DNA of 64,000 bases from Areca catechu (GCA_021397845.1 CM038043.1:125718013-125782012), one strand, 5' to 3'; positions 1-10,464 are shown, counted from the stretch's first letter. Notes: generated by a model not told the origin, from the letters alone. Translations and numbers: made by a program.

Positions 1-440
1 CTAGATTTCCTACAACTACGATTCATGGAATTTGAGTTGACCTATGGATTGACTCATAGACTATGCTAGCTGAAACTCTATGTGCCCATCTTCTTTCTTC
101 TTTGAAACCTTTTTAAGAGTCAACACATTAATTCTTTGAGTCGACTTCTTTGAGTCGACTCATAGCCTATGCCAACTAAAAACTTGTGTGCCAAACTGAA
201 ATTTGACTTGATTTCTTCCAAACCATCTTTTAAATATCCATTAATTCCTTACTTTTCACTTTGTAAGGACATCCAAAAAGGTAAAACTTTCTTGCTTAAG
301 GATTAATTGATCAATTAGTCCCATTTATATTAAGTTTATAAGGTACCCAAAACATTATTTTCAACACTCTAACAAAACATTAGTATCTTATATATATTTA
401 AATATTTTATTATTCATCAAAATTAAGGCCAGAGTCAACA
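1..440 (-). repeat. Sirevirus-type LTR, partial, cut by window edge
   Basis: Read on the minus strand, an LTR begins TGTTGACTCTGG at 440 and runs off the window at position 1. It resembles 57782-58851 over its whole visible length, including two GAGTCGACTC-like motifs near 137-165 and a short-repeat tract near 30-80. Immediately to its right the complement of a polypurine tract (ATCTCTTCTTTTTTT) marks the U3 edge, so this is the 3' LTR of a minus-strand element. Only the 5' part of the LTR is visible. Confidence 0.75.
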
Positions 441-962
441 ATCTCTTCTTTTTTTATGATGACAAAATTTTGAGTATATAAGCATATAAAATTTGGAGTT
501 GTTTCAAGAATGGATTTACTTAAGAATCTTGGTATATGAGTGTATCATCACATTAAACTGATGTATTAGAGTGTATCAAGTGATGTTATTAAAGCTTAAT
601 TATTTAAATTATCAATCAATTTTGCCTTTTACTTTAATTTTACTTTTACTCCCCTTTTCTTTGTATTTGTACCCATCATTACTCACCCTTTATTTTCACT
701 TATTTATGTTTATATAATTATTTTTTAGTTTTACTGCTCCTTTTTGTCATCATCATGAAAAATATGAGAGATTATTAAGGCAATTAAACACTATGGAAGA
801 AAGTAGTAGAACATAGCTATCATTTATAAGTTTTGGAATACAAAGAGTGTACTACTTACAAAAAGTGAAACAAATCAAATAGTACATCCTGAAACTATAG
901 TGGCAATCACAAAAAGTGAAACAATAGTGTCAGGCATACAACATAGTCCTAAAACATAAAGA
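441..962 (-). other. 3' internal remnant of a Sirevirus-type element, non-coding
   Basis: The first 30 bases are the complement of a polypurine tract and of the GTCATCAT stretch that precedes it in Sirevirus-type elements. The rest is AT-rich and has no ORF worth calling. Element A is inserted at its right end; the host sequence should resume after 12202, but I could not recognise the continuation. Confidence 0.5.
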
Positions 963-967
963 CTAAG
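963..967. repeat. Target-site duplication, left copy (element A)
   Basis: CTAAG sits directly before the 5' LTR and recurs at 12198-12202 directly after the 3' LTR, a perfect 5-bp duplication of the kind Copia integrases make. Confidence 0.9.
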
Positions 968-1296
968 TATTGACCCCATAAGTGATTTTGATGATAACCA
1001 AACATTGAAGCATGTACATTTATTTTTGACAACTCTTCAAGTGTTTGACAAGTTTTTGTATGATGAATAACATGTTCAAACTTCAACTCCTACACTTTTG
1101 TTTTCTTGGTTGAGTTGTATTGTAAATGTTTTTGTAAAGAAGAACCCAATCAAAATTGCTAAGAAAAATCAATTAAAAAGGTTACTTCTGTGAGTGTGTG
1201 TGCCATGAATTTTAGTTTGAGTTAGTTTATGTAAAATTGTAAAAGAGTTGGTGAGAGTTTTCTTTAAGTTCAATTGTAAAAATCCTGAAGAAGACA

Positions 1297-1795
1297 CTCA
1301 AGCCGACACCAAGTGATGAAGAGCCGACTCTCCTTACCGGCACGCAGCAAGGATTCTAGAATGCAGCAATCTGAGCCGACTCGATGGAAAGCGAGCCGAC
1401 TCCAATGAATCCGAGTTGACTGGAATCAGTCCGAGCTGACTCCTCCAGAGTCCATTTTTTGAAGATTTCTGAGAACAGCCAGATGAGCCGACCTGAACCA
1501 AAAAGAGCCGACTCTACCAAATCTAATTCTGAAAGCCTGAGAAAGCGAGCCAACCCGAACTGTATTGAGCCGACTCTTCCAGAGTGAGATTTTTCGAACC
1601 TAAGAAGAAGAGCTGACCCAAGATGAAAAGAGCTGACTCCTCGAGTTCAAGATTTTCAAGATTCAAGTTTGAGCCGACCCGAGCTACAAAGAGCTGACTC
1701 ATCCAGAGTGATGTTTTGCACCTTGAGACAAGGAGCCGACTGCATTGAAGATTTGGCGACTCGACCTATCGACTTGAAGGATCCGAGCCGACTCG
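1297..1795 (+). repeat. Array of GAGCCGACTC-like motifs in LTR U3
   Basis: About 18 copies of a decamer close to the perfect palindrome GAGTCGACTC (commonest form GAGCCGACTC, variants GAGTTGACT, GAGCTGACT) lie within 500 bp, several about 20 bp apart (near 1374, 1394, 1412, 1433). The array lies upstream of the candidate TATA box and so would be in U3. It is repeated at about 10808-11305 in the 3' LTR. A role as a binding-site array is inference. Confidence 0.8.
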
Positions 1796-2228
1796 AATGT
1801 CGCTTTCAGGTATCCAACAGCTAGTTCTAGAATTTATTTTTGAATGCTAAAAGGTACTCCAACGGTCATAAATCATTCTCCAATGGTCTATAATGGCTAG
1901 AACTGCCTTGGGATGATGGAAGACTTTAAATTTGAAGGATTTAAACTTTCTTGAAGTAAGTTATTAGTGAGTTCTTCAAAGAAAAGAGAACTTCATTGAA
2001 TATTCTACCTACCAACAGCAAAAGAGCATAAGAGCATTCAAGTCAAGCTTTCAAGTCTTCACCAACTCCAATCTGAAGCTTGAAACAACTTTAGGAAGAA
2101 GCTACTAAAGTCATTAAAGCTTATTCAAGTGCATTCAAGTGGACTTCCAACAAGCTGCACCGACAACTATCCGATAAATTGAGTTCATCATTCTTGTTGC
2201 ATTTATTTTCAATTCAATTTTTGAATTG

Positions 2229-2420
2229 TTGGGTTATTGGTGAGCCCGGTTGAAAAACCAACTAGGTTCTTGGTAAGCCTTGTTAAAACCAAGGGTTAGG
2301 TTCTTAGTGATCCTGTGAAAACCAAGTTGGATTTTTTTGGTGAGCCTATTAAAACCAAAGGGTGTTGGATTTTCTTTGGTGATCCCGTAAAACCAAAGTG
2401 TAGAGGTTTTGGATTATGAT
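2229..2420 (+). repeat. Tandem array of approximately 30-35 bp GGTGAGCC...AAAACCAA units
   Basis: Consecutive degenerate units carry a GGT(T)NTTGGTGA core, then GCC or TCC, then AAAACCAA. The 3' LTR has the same array at about 11735-11935. Related arrays occur in the other Sirevirus-type LTRs of the window (about 23339-23600, 24140-24420, 25840-26070, 44600-44680, 48430-48525). Confidence 0.8.
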
Positions 2421-2514
2421 CCTGTAAAACAATCCTACTGTATTCAGGTATGAATATAGTAGAAATTCCAAGTGGTATCTTGGATAGCGGACGTAGGAGC
2501 TGGTTGCTCCGAAT

Positions 2515-2524
2515 CACTATAAAT
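2515..2524 (+). promoter_or_regulatory. Candidate LTR TATA box (CACTATAAAT)
   Basis: The string is conserved in the other LTRs of this type (about 12024, 23693 and 44753, and as complement near 24027 and 25745), about 160-190 bp from the LTR end. Conservation and TATA content suggest the promoter; the start site cannot be read from sequence. Confidence 0.4.
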
Positions 2525-2690
2525 TTGGTGTTTGTGTTGTGCTTTCTTGATTCTGTTTAGCTTCTGCATTTTATAATTCTATCACAGCACCTATCACTTG
2601 CAAAGGATTTTGAATTACACATTACTTGCCTTCAATTTTTTAAAAAGACCCAATTCACTCCCCTTCTTGGGTAGGCACCTGGATAACAAC

Positions 2691-2702
2691 TGATATCAGA
2701 GC
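2691..2702 (+). other. Primer-binding site, initiator tRNA-Met type
   Basis: TGATATCAGAGC starts two bases after the 5' LTR. It matches the usual plant Copia site TGGTATCAGAGC except for G to A at the third position, so priming would be weakened. Confidence 0.85.
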
Positions 2703-2733
2703 AGTGTCTCTGAATACATTAGAGTAAAGATTG

Positions 2734-4605
2734 ATGGCTCATCCAATGAGTACGTCCTTGGCGGAAGGCCAATCAACTAAGAGACCTCCACTCTTCACTA
2801 GCACAAATTATGCATATTGGAAAGCTAGAATGAAGATCTATATTCAAGCAGTTGATTTTCAGTTATGGAAGGTCATTATAAAGGGTCCTTATATCCCCAT
2901 GGTTAAAATTGATGGAGTGGATGTTCCTAAACCTGAAGAGGATTGGGACAAACACGACATGAAGATGAGAGAGTTAAATGCCAAAGCCATGAACTTGTTA
3001 TATTATGCTTTGGATAGTAATGAGTTTAATCGAATTTCAATTTGCTCTTCGATAAAAAAAAATTGGGATAAACTCGAAGTGACCCATGAAGGAACTTCAC
3101 AAGTAAAAATTTCAAAGATAAATCTTTTAGTGCATAACTATGAATTGTTTAAAATGGAGCCTAATGAAAGTATTTCTACCATGTATACTAGATTTATAGA
3201 TATTATTAACAGTTTGAAAAGTCTTGGCAGGGTATAATCAAATGCTGATTTAGTACAGAAGATTTTGAGATCACTTCCTGATAAATGGGATCCTAAAGTC
3301 ATTGCCATCCAGGAAGCTAAAGATTTGAGCATTCTATCAATGGATGAATTAATGGGATATCTCATCACATACGAACTAGCCATGCAGCATAGAACAGATG
3401 ATGATCAGAAAAAGAAGAAAACAATTGCATTCAAAGCTGCATCGAAATCAAAAAATGATGAAGAGACGGAAGATGACTCTACCTCCTCCGAAGATGATCT
3501 TGAAGATGAAGACATTGCAATGGTCGTGAGGAGATTCAGAAAGTTAATGGGAAAGAAGAAAGGAAGATATAACAAAAAATTTCATAAACGAGGAGAACAA
3601 TCAAGAGAAAAGGACAAGGACAAAGACAAGGATAAAGAACAAGTCACCATTTGCTATGAATGTAAGAAACCGGGACACATTCGTCCAGACTGTCCTCAAT
3701 TAAAGAAATTTTTTAGAAAGAAGAAAAAGAAAGTGATGGTTGCCACGTGGAGCGATAGTGAAGACTCCACTTCAACTGAAGAAGAAGAGACCATGAAAAT
3801 AGCAAACTTATGTCTAATGGGTCTCGAGGATGAGGTAAATTTCCCTGACACACAAATTGAATTTACTTTTGAGGAATTAAATTCTGCATTCCATGATCTA
3901 TTATCTGAATTTAAAAAGGCAGGAGTAAAGATTAGATCATTAAAGCATATCAATAATTCTTTACTCAAAGAAAAAGGTGAGATTTCAGAAAAGAACAATT
4001 TATTGCAAAAAGAACTTCATACCTTTTCCAAAAAATGTAATGCCTTGAAAACTGAGAATAGAGAATTTCATGACAAAAACAATATTTTGATGAAAGAAAA
4101 TAATGAGCTAAAAAAGGAGGTTGAAAAACTCAAGGCACTTGTTGAAAAATTAACTTTATCTTCTAATAAGCTTGAGTTAATTCTTAAAGATCAAAGAATT
4201 TCTGGAAATAAAGCTGGAATAGGTTTTAATGCTTCAAATTCAAATTACATTTCAGCTACTATATTTATGAAATAAAAAGATTTTGTTCCCAAGTTTACTT
4301 CTCATAAAACTTTTATTACAAAAGACTCTATTTCCATTTCAAAACCTGCTTTATATGTTCCTAAGAATTTAAATACAAAACCTGCTATTTCTGCACTTCA
4401 TGCATATAGAATTTCAAACTCTAAATTATTTCAAAATTCTAGAATTAGATGTTTTGCTTGCAAAAAATTTAAACATAAAGCTTTCAATTGCAATATTATT
4501 AAAAATATCCATAGTACATCAAGAAAAATTTGGATTCCTAAAGGGACCACCTCAGCTAACCTGAAAGGATCCAAGTTAGGTTGGGTACCTAAAAGCACTC
4601 CTTGA
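2734..4605 (+). pseudogene. gag: gag of element A (capsid/nucleocapsid), broken
   Basis: In full retrotransposons Gag forms the cytoplasmic particle that packages RNA. The frame opens at ATG 2734 (MAHPMSTSL). The first 165 residues look like a Copia UBN2-type Gag domain (YAYWKARM, then MNLLYYALDSNEF and the LKSLG region). TAA at 3235-3237 breaks the frame; reading resumes in the same frame with LRSLPDKWDPKV. Next come an acidic/basic linker, a zinc knuckle CYECKKPGHIRPDC near 3654-3695, and a long Lys/Glu-rich coiled-coil stretch (about 3900-4200), a large C-terminal extension typical of Sireviruses. A second TAA lies at 4273-4275 and the frame finally closes at 4603. Pol continues in the next frame, so a one-base shift separates them; I take it as decay rather than programmed shifting. 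Confidence 0.88.
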
Positions 4606-6116
4606 TTTTCTTGCAAAATGTCTTGCAGCCCAAAAATTAAAAAAAAGATGGTATCTCGACAGTGGCTGTTCAAGACATATGACGGGTGACAATGATCAAT
4701 TTATCACCCTGGAAATGAAAGAAGGAGGTATGGTTACTTTTGGAGACAATGGCAAAGGGAAAATAATGGGAATTGGTAAGATCAAAATAAACCCTTGTAC
4801 TTTTATTGAAAATATATTGCTAGTAGATAAGTTGAAGCACAATCCATTGAGTATTAGTCAATTATGTGATAAAGGCTTCAAGGTTATCTTCGAATCATCT
4901 ATGTGTATAGTAACAAACTCTCTTGACTCTAGCAGTAAATTCATTGGACACGGACTAGAAAATATTTATGTGGTAGATCTAAATGATCTTGCCATGTCAA
5001 GTAGCTCTAGTTTGGTTGCAATGAATGCTAAGACCAAGGAGTATTGCTTATTATGGCATAGAAGATTAGTTCATGCTAGCATGCATACAATTGCCAAGTT
5101 GATTTCCAAAACTCTTATTAAAGGCATGCCTAAGTTTAAAGTTGACTTTGATCATATTTGTGATGCATGCCAAATGGGTAAACAAACTAGAAAAAGATTT
5201 AAATCTAAAAATATGATTTTAACTTCTAAACCTTTAGAACTACTTCACATGGATTTATTTGGACCAACTAGGACCACAAGCCTAGGAGGTATGAAATATG
5301 CCCTTATAATTGTAGATGATTTTTCCAGATTTACATGTGTTTTGTTTATTGCACACAAAGATGAAACTTTCAAAATGTTTAGAAAATTTCACAAAAAGGT
5401 TTCAAATCAGAAAAATCTTTCTATAATTTCAATTAGGAGTAATCACGGGACTGAATTTGAAAATCAGTTTTTTGATGATTATTGTACTGAAAATGGCATT
5501 GATTATAACTTCTCCGCTCCTAGAACACCATAATAAAATGGTGTTGTAGAGAGAAAAAATAGGACTTTGGAAGAAATGGCCCGAACAATGTTGTGTGAAG
5601 GTAATCTTCCAAGGTACTTTTGGGCAGAAGTGGTGAACACTGCATGTTATATTTTAAACCGCATTTTGATCCGTCCTATTTTGAAGAAAACCTCCTATGA
5701 ACTTTGGAATGAAAAGAAACCCAATATAAATTATTTTCATGTGTTTGGATGCAAATGCTTTGTACTTAACAATGATAAAGATAATCTAGGAAAGTTTGAT
5801 GCTAAATCTGATGAAGCTATTTTCCTTGGTTATTCACTACATAGCAAAGCATATAGGGTTTTTAATAAAAGGACTCTTACTATTGAAGAGTCGATGCATG
5901 TCATTTTTTATGAAACTAACCCATCACCATCTAGAAAAGATGAGTGTATTGATAATGATGCAGGTACCATTCAAAAGGAGATGGAAGACATGAGTATTCA
6001 AGAAAGACCAGTTGAAGAAGGAAAAGAAACGATAAGTAAGGATCATATCGATCTACCAACTGAATGGAGGTACGCTACTTCCCATCCTAAAGAATTAATT
6101 ATTGGTGATCCTTTTT
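4601..6116 (+). pseudogene. pol: pol of element A, protease and integrase part, broken
   Basis: The frame from about 4601 runs into the aspartic protease active site DSG (4658-4666) followed by CSRHMTGD, so the catalytic triplet is intact. The pre-integrase zinc region (WHRRLVHAS ... CDACQMGK) lies near 5055-5190. The integrase core has its first Asp in HMDLFGP (about 5246), the DDFSR region near 5310 and a Glu in TEFENQFF near 5450, but the Asp expected in the RSDNG-type motif before that Glu reads RSNHG. Two adjacent TAA codons (5531-5536) fall where Copia integrases usually carry two Gln. Reading continues with NGVVERKNRT and the integrase tail (FHVFGCKCFVLN; IFLGYS) to TAA at 6115. Integrase would insert the cDNA; this copy cannot make one full chain. 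Confidence 0.9.
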
Positions 6117-7709
6117 AAGATATAAGGACTAGATCTGCACATAGGACTGCACATGATTACCTAGCCTTTGTATCTTAAATAGAGCCTCACACCTTAGAAG
6201 AAGCAGAAAATGACCCAAACTGGATGTTAGCCATGCATGAAGAACTGAACTAGTTTGAAAGAAACAAGGTTTGGACACTAGTTGATAGACCTAAAGACCA
6301 CCCAATTATAGGAACCAAATGGGTCTATAGGAACAAATTAGATGAACAAGAAAATGTCATTAGAAACAAAACTAGATTAGTGGCTAAGAGATATAATCAA
6401 GAAGAAGGTATAGATTTTGATGAAACTTATGCACCTGTAGCAAGATTATAAGCCATTAGATTACTTTTTGCATTTGCTTGCTACATGAATTTCAAACTTT
6501 TTCAAATGGATATGAAAAGTGCATTTTTAAATGATTTTATCGTCGAACAAGATTTTGTAGAACAACCACCAGGTTTTGAAAATCATGCTTTTCCAAACCA
6601 TGTGTTTAAACTCAATAAAGCTTTATATGGTTTGAAACAAGCTCCTGGAACCTAGTATGATAGACTTAGCACTTTCTTAATTGAAAATGATTTTTCAAGA
6701 GAAAATGTTGATAAAACTCTTTTTATTAAAAAGAAAAATAATGATATATTATTTGTACAAATTTATGTTGATGATATAATTTTTGGTGCAACTAATGAAA
6801 GTTTTTGTGAAGAATTTGCTAAGCTAATGCAGGGAGAATTTGAAATGAGCCTAATGGGTGAACTAAATTACTTCCTCGGACTTCAAGTAAAATAGTCAAA
6901 GGAAGGGATCTTCATTAACCAATTCAAATACACCAAAGAAATCATCAAGATGTTTGGTATGGAGACGAGCAAACAAATGGACACACCCATGAGCCCAACC
7001 TGCAAATTGGACAAAGATGAAAGTGGATCCAATGTTGATCAAAAGCTATATCGAGGTATGATCGGATCCGTATTATATTTAACTGCAAGTAGACCAGATA
7101 TCTTGTATAGTGTATGTGTATGTGCTAGATTTAAATGTAATCCCAAAGAAACACATATGCTTGCTATTAAAAGAATATTAAAATACTTGAAAGGTATAAG
7201 TAATCTGGGTCTTTGGTTTTCAAAAGAATCATCTTTAAATTTAATCAGATTTTCTTATGCTGATTATGCTGGTTGTAAAGTAGATAGAAAAAGTACTAAT
7301 GGTACTTGTCAATTTCTAGGATTGAATTTAATCTCATGGTACTGCAAGAAACAAAACTCGATAGCACTTTCTAATATTGAGGTAGAGTATGTTGCTGCAG
7401 GGAGTTGTTGTGTGCAAGTGTTGTGGATTAAACAACAACTAGAAGATTTTGATGTTTCTCAATGCAAAATTCCTATTAAGTGTGATAACACAAGTACTAT
7501 AAATTTATCTAAAAATCCTATTCAGCATTGTAGGACTAAGCACATAGAGATTAGACACCATTTCATTAGAGACCATGTTTTGAATAGTGACATAGAACTA
7601 GAATTTATCCCAACAGAAAAATAACTGGCTGACATCTTTACCAAGCCACTAAATCAGGATAGATTTGAGTTGCTTAGAGGAGAATTAGGGCTATGTTATC
7701 CTTTCTAGA
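6117..7709 (+). pseudogene. pol: pol of element A, reverse transcriptase and RNase H part, broken
   Basis: This continues the same frame as the integrase. Reverse transcriptase is clear: GTKWVYRNK near 6313, QMDMKSAFLN near 6504, ALYGLKQAPG near 6624, and the catalytic YVDD at 6764-6775. RNase H follows with YADYAG (about 7256), the RKSTNG region and KHIEIRHHFIRDHV near 7540. In-frame stops occur near 6177, 6249, 6448, 6654, 6892 and 7622. Most lie where relatives have Gln or Trp, so each is one C-to-T or G-to-A change away from sense. After 7622 reading resumes (LADIFTKPL) to TAG near 7707. The family copies element RNA to DNA in particles; this copy is dead. Confidence 0.9.
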
Positions 7710-8191
7710 CTTAGTAAACCTAATTTCCTTCAAGAACTAAGGAAAAATTATCTAGAAAACCTCCTATAATTACTCATGATTTTTGAAAAACTTTCCTTGA
7801 ATTATTTAGTATATCTAATTCAATTTCTAGACCATTTGATTTCATGTGAAAAGTTTCTGTTCAAGTCGACTTGAGCAATTTTGCTCTGGTCGAGCCGGCT
7901 CGAATATCTGAGTCTCGTACTCTTACTCTGGTCGAGCTGACTAAGTCTTTGCTTAGCCAACTCGGTGTTCTGGTTGTTCTAAGTTCGCTCTAGTCAAGCC
8001 GACTCAGATATTTTTAGGGCTGAGCAAGCCGACTCAAAAGTCAGAAAATTGCTATTTAGGAAGTTCTGAAATGTCTCTTCTAAGTACTTCACTCTTTTAC
8101 TTTACTTTGAACACACTCCACTTTTCTCGAAAGTTTTACCATTCTCCCAAAAATCATTCCCCAGAGCCTAAAATTCCTTAATCCCTCTGCA
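7710..8191 (+). other. Spacer between pol and the env-like ORF
   Basis: Non-coding. Between about 7860 and 8040 it holds six or so motifs of the same GTCGAC/GAGCCGACTC type as the LTR array (near 7864, 7891, 7924, 7990, 8027), so the motif is not confined to the LTR. The last 90 bases before ATG 8192 are C- and T-rich. Confidence 0.6.
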
Positions 8192-9599
8192 ATGGCTCCT
8201 CGAAGATCTACGAAAAAGGTTCTTCAAATTGGTGAATCAAGCATTCAGAGTATAAATGCAAGAGGAAGAGGGGAAAAGAGAAAAAGGTCTGCTCCAGTCC
8301 AGCAAGATGAAGAAACTCCTTCTCCTCTTAGACAGTTGTCTCAATGATCAATCGTCCTGTCACTACGGAAGAAGGATCGCCTTTACATTCCTAGAAGAAA
8401 TGGGAATGAAAATTGGAAACTGGATAGAGAATCAAGGGTGGAAGCATTTATGTTCTTTGGATACATTGACCTACCCTTCACTAGTATGGATGTTTTATGA
8501 AAACATTATCATTAAAGAATTTCATTTGAAATCTATAGTCAAGGGGAAGATAGTTATAGTAGATGAAAAAAGATTGGGCAGATTGCTACAAATGCCAACG
8601 AACGGTGCTACTGAGCTTCTTCTACCAAACAAAGAACACATTCTAAAATTAATTTTGGAAAAAGAAGATGTGAGCACAGTCCAACATGTACAAGCCAATC
8701 AACTATCGAAGGAAATGAGGCTGCTACACAATATGATCAGCAGGATATTTCTTCCAAGAATTGGCCACTTTGATTGGGTCAGTGAGAAGAATATGACAGT
8801 TATGGGACACTTAATTGAAGAAAAGTCTCTCAACCTTCCCTACATAATGATGATCCAAATGACTGAAGCAGCAAGAAAGGTCAAAGCCTGTCTACCTTAC
8901 GGTATGGTCTTCACTTTTTTATTTAAAGAAGCAGGAGTTGACTTATCAAATAAAATAAGCAAGCCATTACACCTCTTTGATATCTACTCCTTCAATTCAC
9001 TAAAAAGAATGGGATACAAGTTGCAAGAAGGAGAATGGATAAAAAAGATGCCTAGTCAGGTTGCTGCTACCATTTTTGAAGAAGATGAAGCTGCTGATGA
9101 AGAAGGGACTGAAGAAACAATGGTTACTCCATCTGACCTAAAAAATCTTATACTTCAAAAGATGGAAACTATCTCCAACTCTTTGACTGATCATATGGAT
9201 TCTGCAATTGAGGAAATCAGAAAATTAGTTGACATTAGATTGCAGAAATTAAGATCTGAACAAGAGCTTCACTAGCAAAAAGTGGAAAAGGAAATGGAGG
9301 ACTTCAAGGAAGAGAACAGAAGCATCATACTGCAATCACAAAAGGAAATTGTTCCCACTGAAGATGCTCATGAATAAATCATCAAGGAATCACTTGACAT
9401 TCCTGCTCTTGTACCTTTATCTGATCCACCTAAACCTACTAAGACCAAGAAAGAACCCAAAACCAAGAAGACTAAAGTTCTTAGAGCCCCTATTAGAACT
9501 AGATTCAGGGATTTAAGGTTTAAACCCCTAAAAACTAAAACCTCTGATAGAGTTATAGAGGTAGGCTCCTCTTCTTCTAATGAAGAAGAAGAAGAATAG
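8192..9599 (+). pseudogene. Sirevirus env-like third ORF (plant transposon protein type), broken
   Basis: An ATG at 8192 opens a basic N-terminus (MAPRRSTKK ... GRGEKRKRS, resembling a nuclear-localisation signal), which stops at 8345. A one-base shift leads to the long frame containing 8256-9275, which has the best similarity: RIFLPRIGHFDWVSEKN and RMGYKLQEGEW, recalling the 'putative plant transposon protein' domain (PF20167-type) found with Sirevirus-like elements. TAG at 9273 and TAA at 9375 interrupt a Lys/Pro-rich tail (KPTKTKKEPK) that ends in a Glu run before TAG 9597. I see no signal peptide or clear membrane span, so 'envelope' is positional only. The function is unknown; a nucleic-acid or host-factor role is a guess from the charge. 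The family assignment is from memory of motifs, not a search. Confidence 0.75.
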
Positions 9600-10464
9600 A
9601 TCTTTTAGTTAGTCTTTTGGTTGTTTCTGAATTTATCAATGTTATACTTTTTATATTCTGCAATATGAATGTACTTCCATTTTGAACTTGTATGAAAATC
9701 ATATCAATGAAGTATCTTTTGATTTTCTTTACTGTCGTGTACAATGATTCAATCTTTGCACTTGTTATAATACAACTACAATGAAATTTTAATTAGAATT
9801 TCCAAGTTGAGAATGTGAAATTATCGCAAATAAATATTAGAAACTTCCAAGTTGAGAATGTGAAATTATCGCAAATAAATATTAGAAACTTTCTCAATCT
9901 ATTTTAAAATCTGAGCTTTATTTGAAATCACCTTTTTGATTGATTGACAAAAAGGAGGAGAATTATAAAAAATGAGAGTTATGAAAAATGTGAAAAGAAA
10001 GATGGGAGAAATATGAAAAGAATGGAAAATTAGTATATATGTTGAGCTTCCTACCAACTACTCTTAAAGTGCATAAAAACAATGAAAAAGGGGGAGCACG
10101 AAAATGATAGCACTGCTTAAACTACTTTAAAAATCTAGAGAAAGGGGGAGATTCTCTTGAAATGATCTTGCTCTAATTATTATCTTAATGCTCTGATTAC
10201 TATTGCATGCTCTGATTTACAAATTGATGTTAATTTTGTCAATTTCCTTTTGGAACTCTGATACTCCATGTTTTGTGCTAATTATAATATCATGAACCAT
10301 GAGAAGTTCAATACTTTGATGATATACTATGATATCATCTCTTGAGCTTTGATACTTATTTACTAATTCCATTAGCTCTGATACATGTGAATATTTAATT
10401 TTTAAATACCATTATACATGTAAAGTGTAAAGAATTTTTCATGCCCAGTATTTTGTCATCATCA
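9600..10464 (+). other. 3' non-coding internal region of element A
   Basis: AT-rich, with several purine tracts resembling polypurine tracts (AAAAAGGAGGAGAA near 9949, AAAAAGGGGGAGCA near 10085, GAAAGGGGGAGATT near 10140), a 45-bp duplication, and a run of GCTCTGAT-like motifs (about 10190-10385). Multiple purine tracts in this zone are usual in Sirevirus-type elements. No ORF. Confidence 0.6.
9800..9889 (+). repeat. Perfect 45-bp tandem duplication
   Basis: Two identical 45-base units, 9800-9844 and 9845-9889, each starting TTCCAAGTTGAGAATGTG. Identity of the copies in an otherwise decayed element suggests the duplication is younger than much of the decay. Confidence 0.9.

Larger units (their letters stand above)
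968..2688 (+). repeat. 5' LTR of element A
   Basis: Begins TATTGACC (the 3' LTR has TGTTGACC, so the terminal TG has mutated to TA) and ends GATAACA, two bases before the primer-binding site. Three modules are visible: an array of GAGCCGACTC-like motifs (about 1297-1795), a tandem array of roughly 30-35 bp units carrying GGTGAGCC and AAAACCAA (about 2229-2420), and CACTATAAAT near 2515. A C-rich CCCAATTCACTCCCC tract lies just before the end. All modules recur at matching positions in the 3' LTR. Confidence 0.93.

Noticed and set aside
1297..1795. Regularly spaced short repeats as a CRISPR array
   Set aside because: Plant LTR context, degenerate decamer units, no constant repeat-spacer pattern and the same array in a second LTR.
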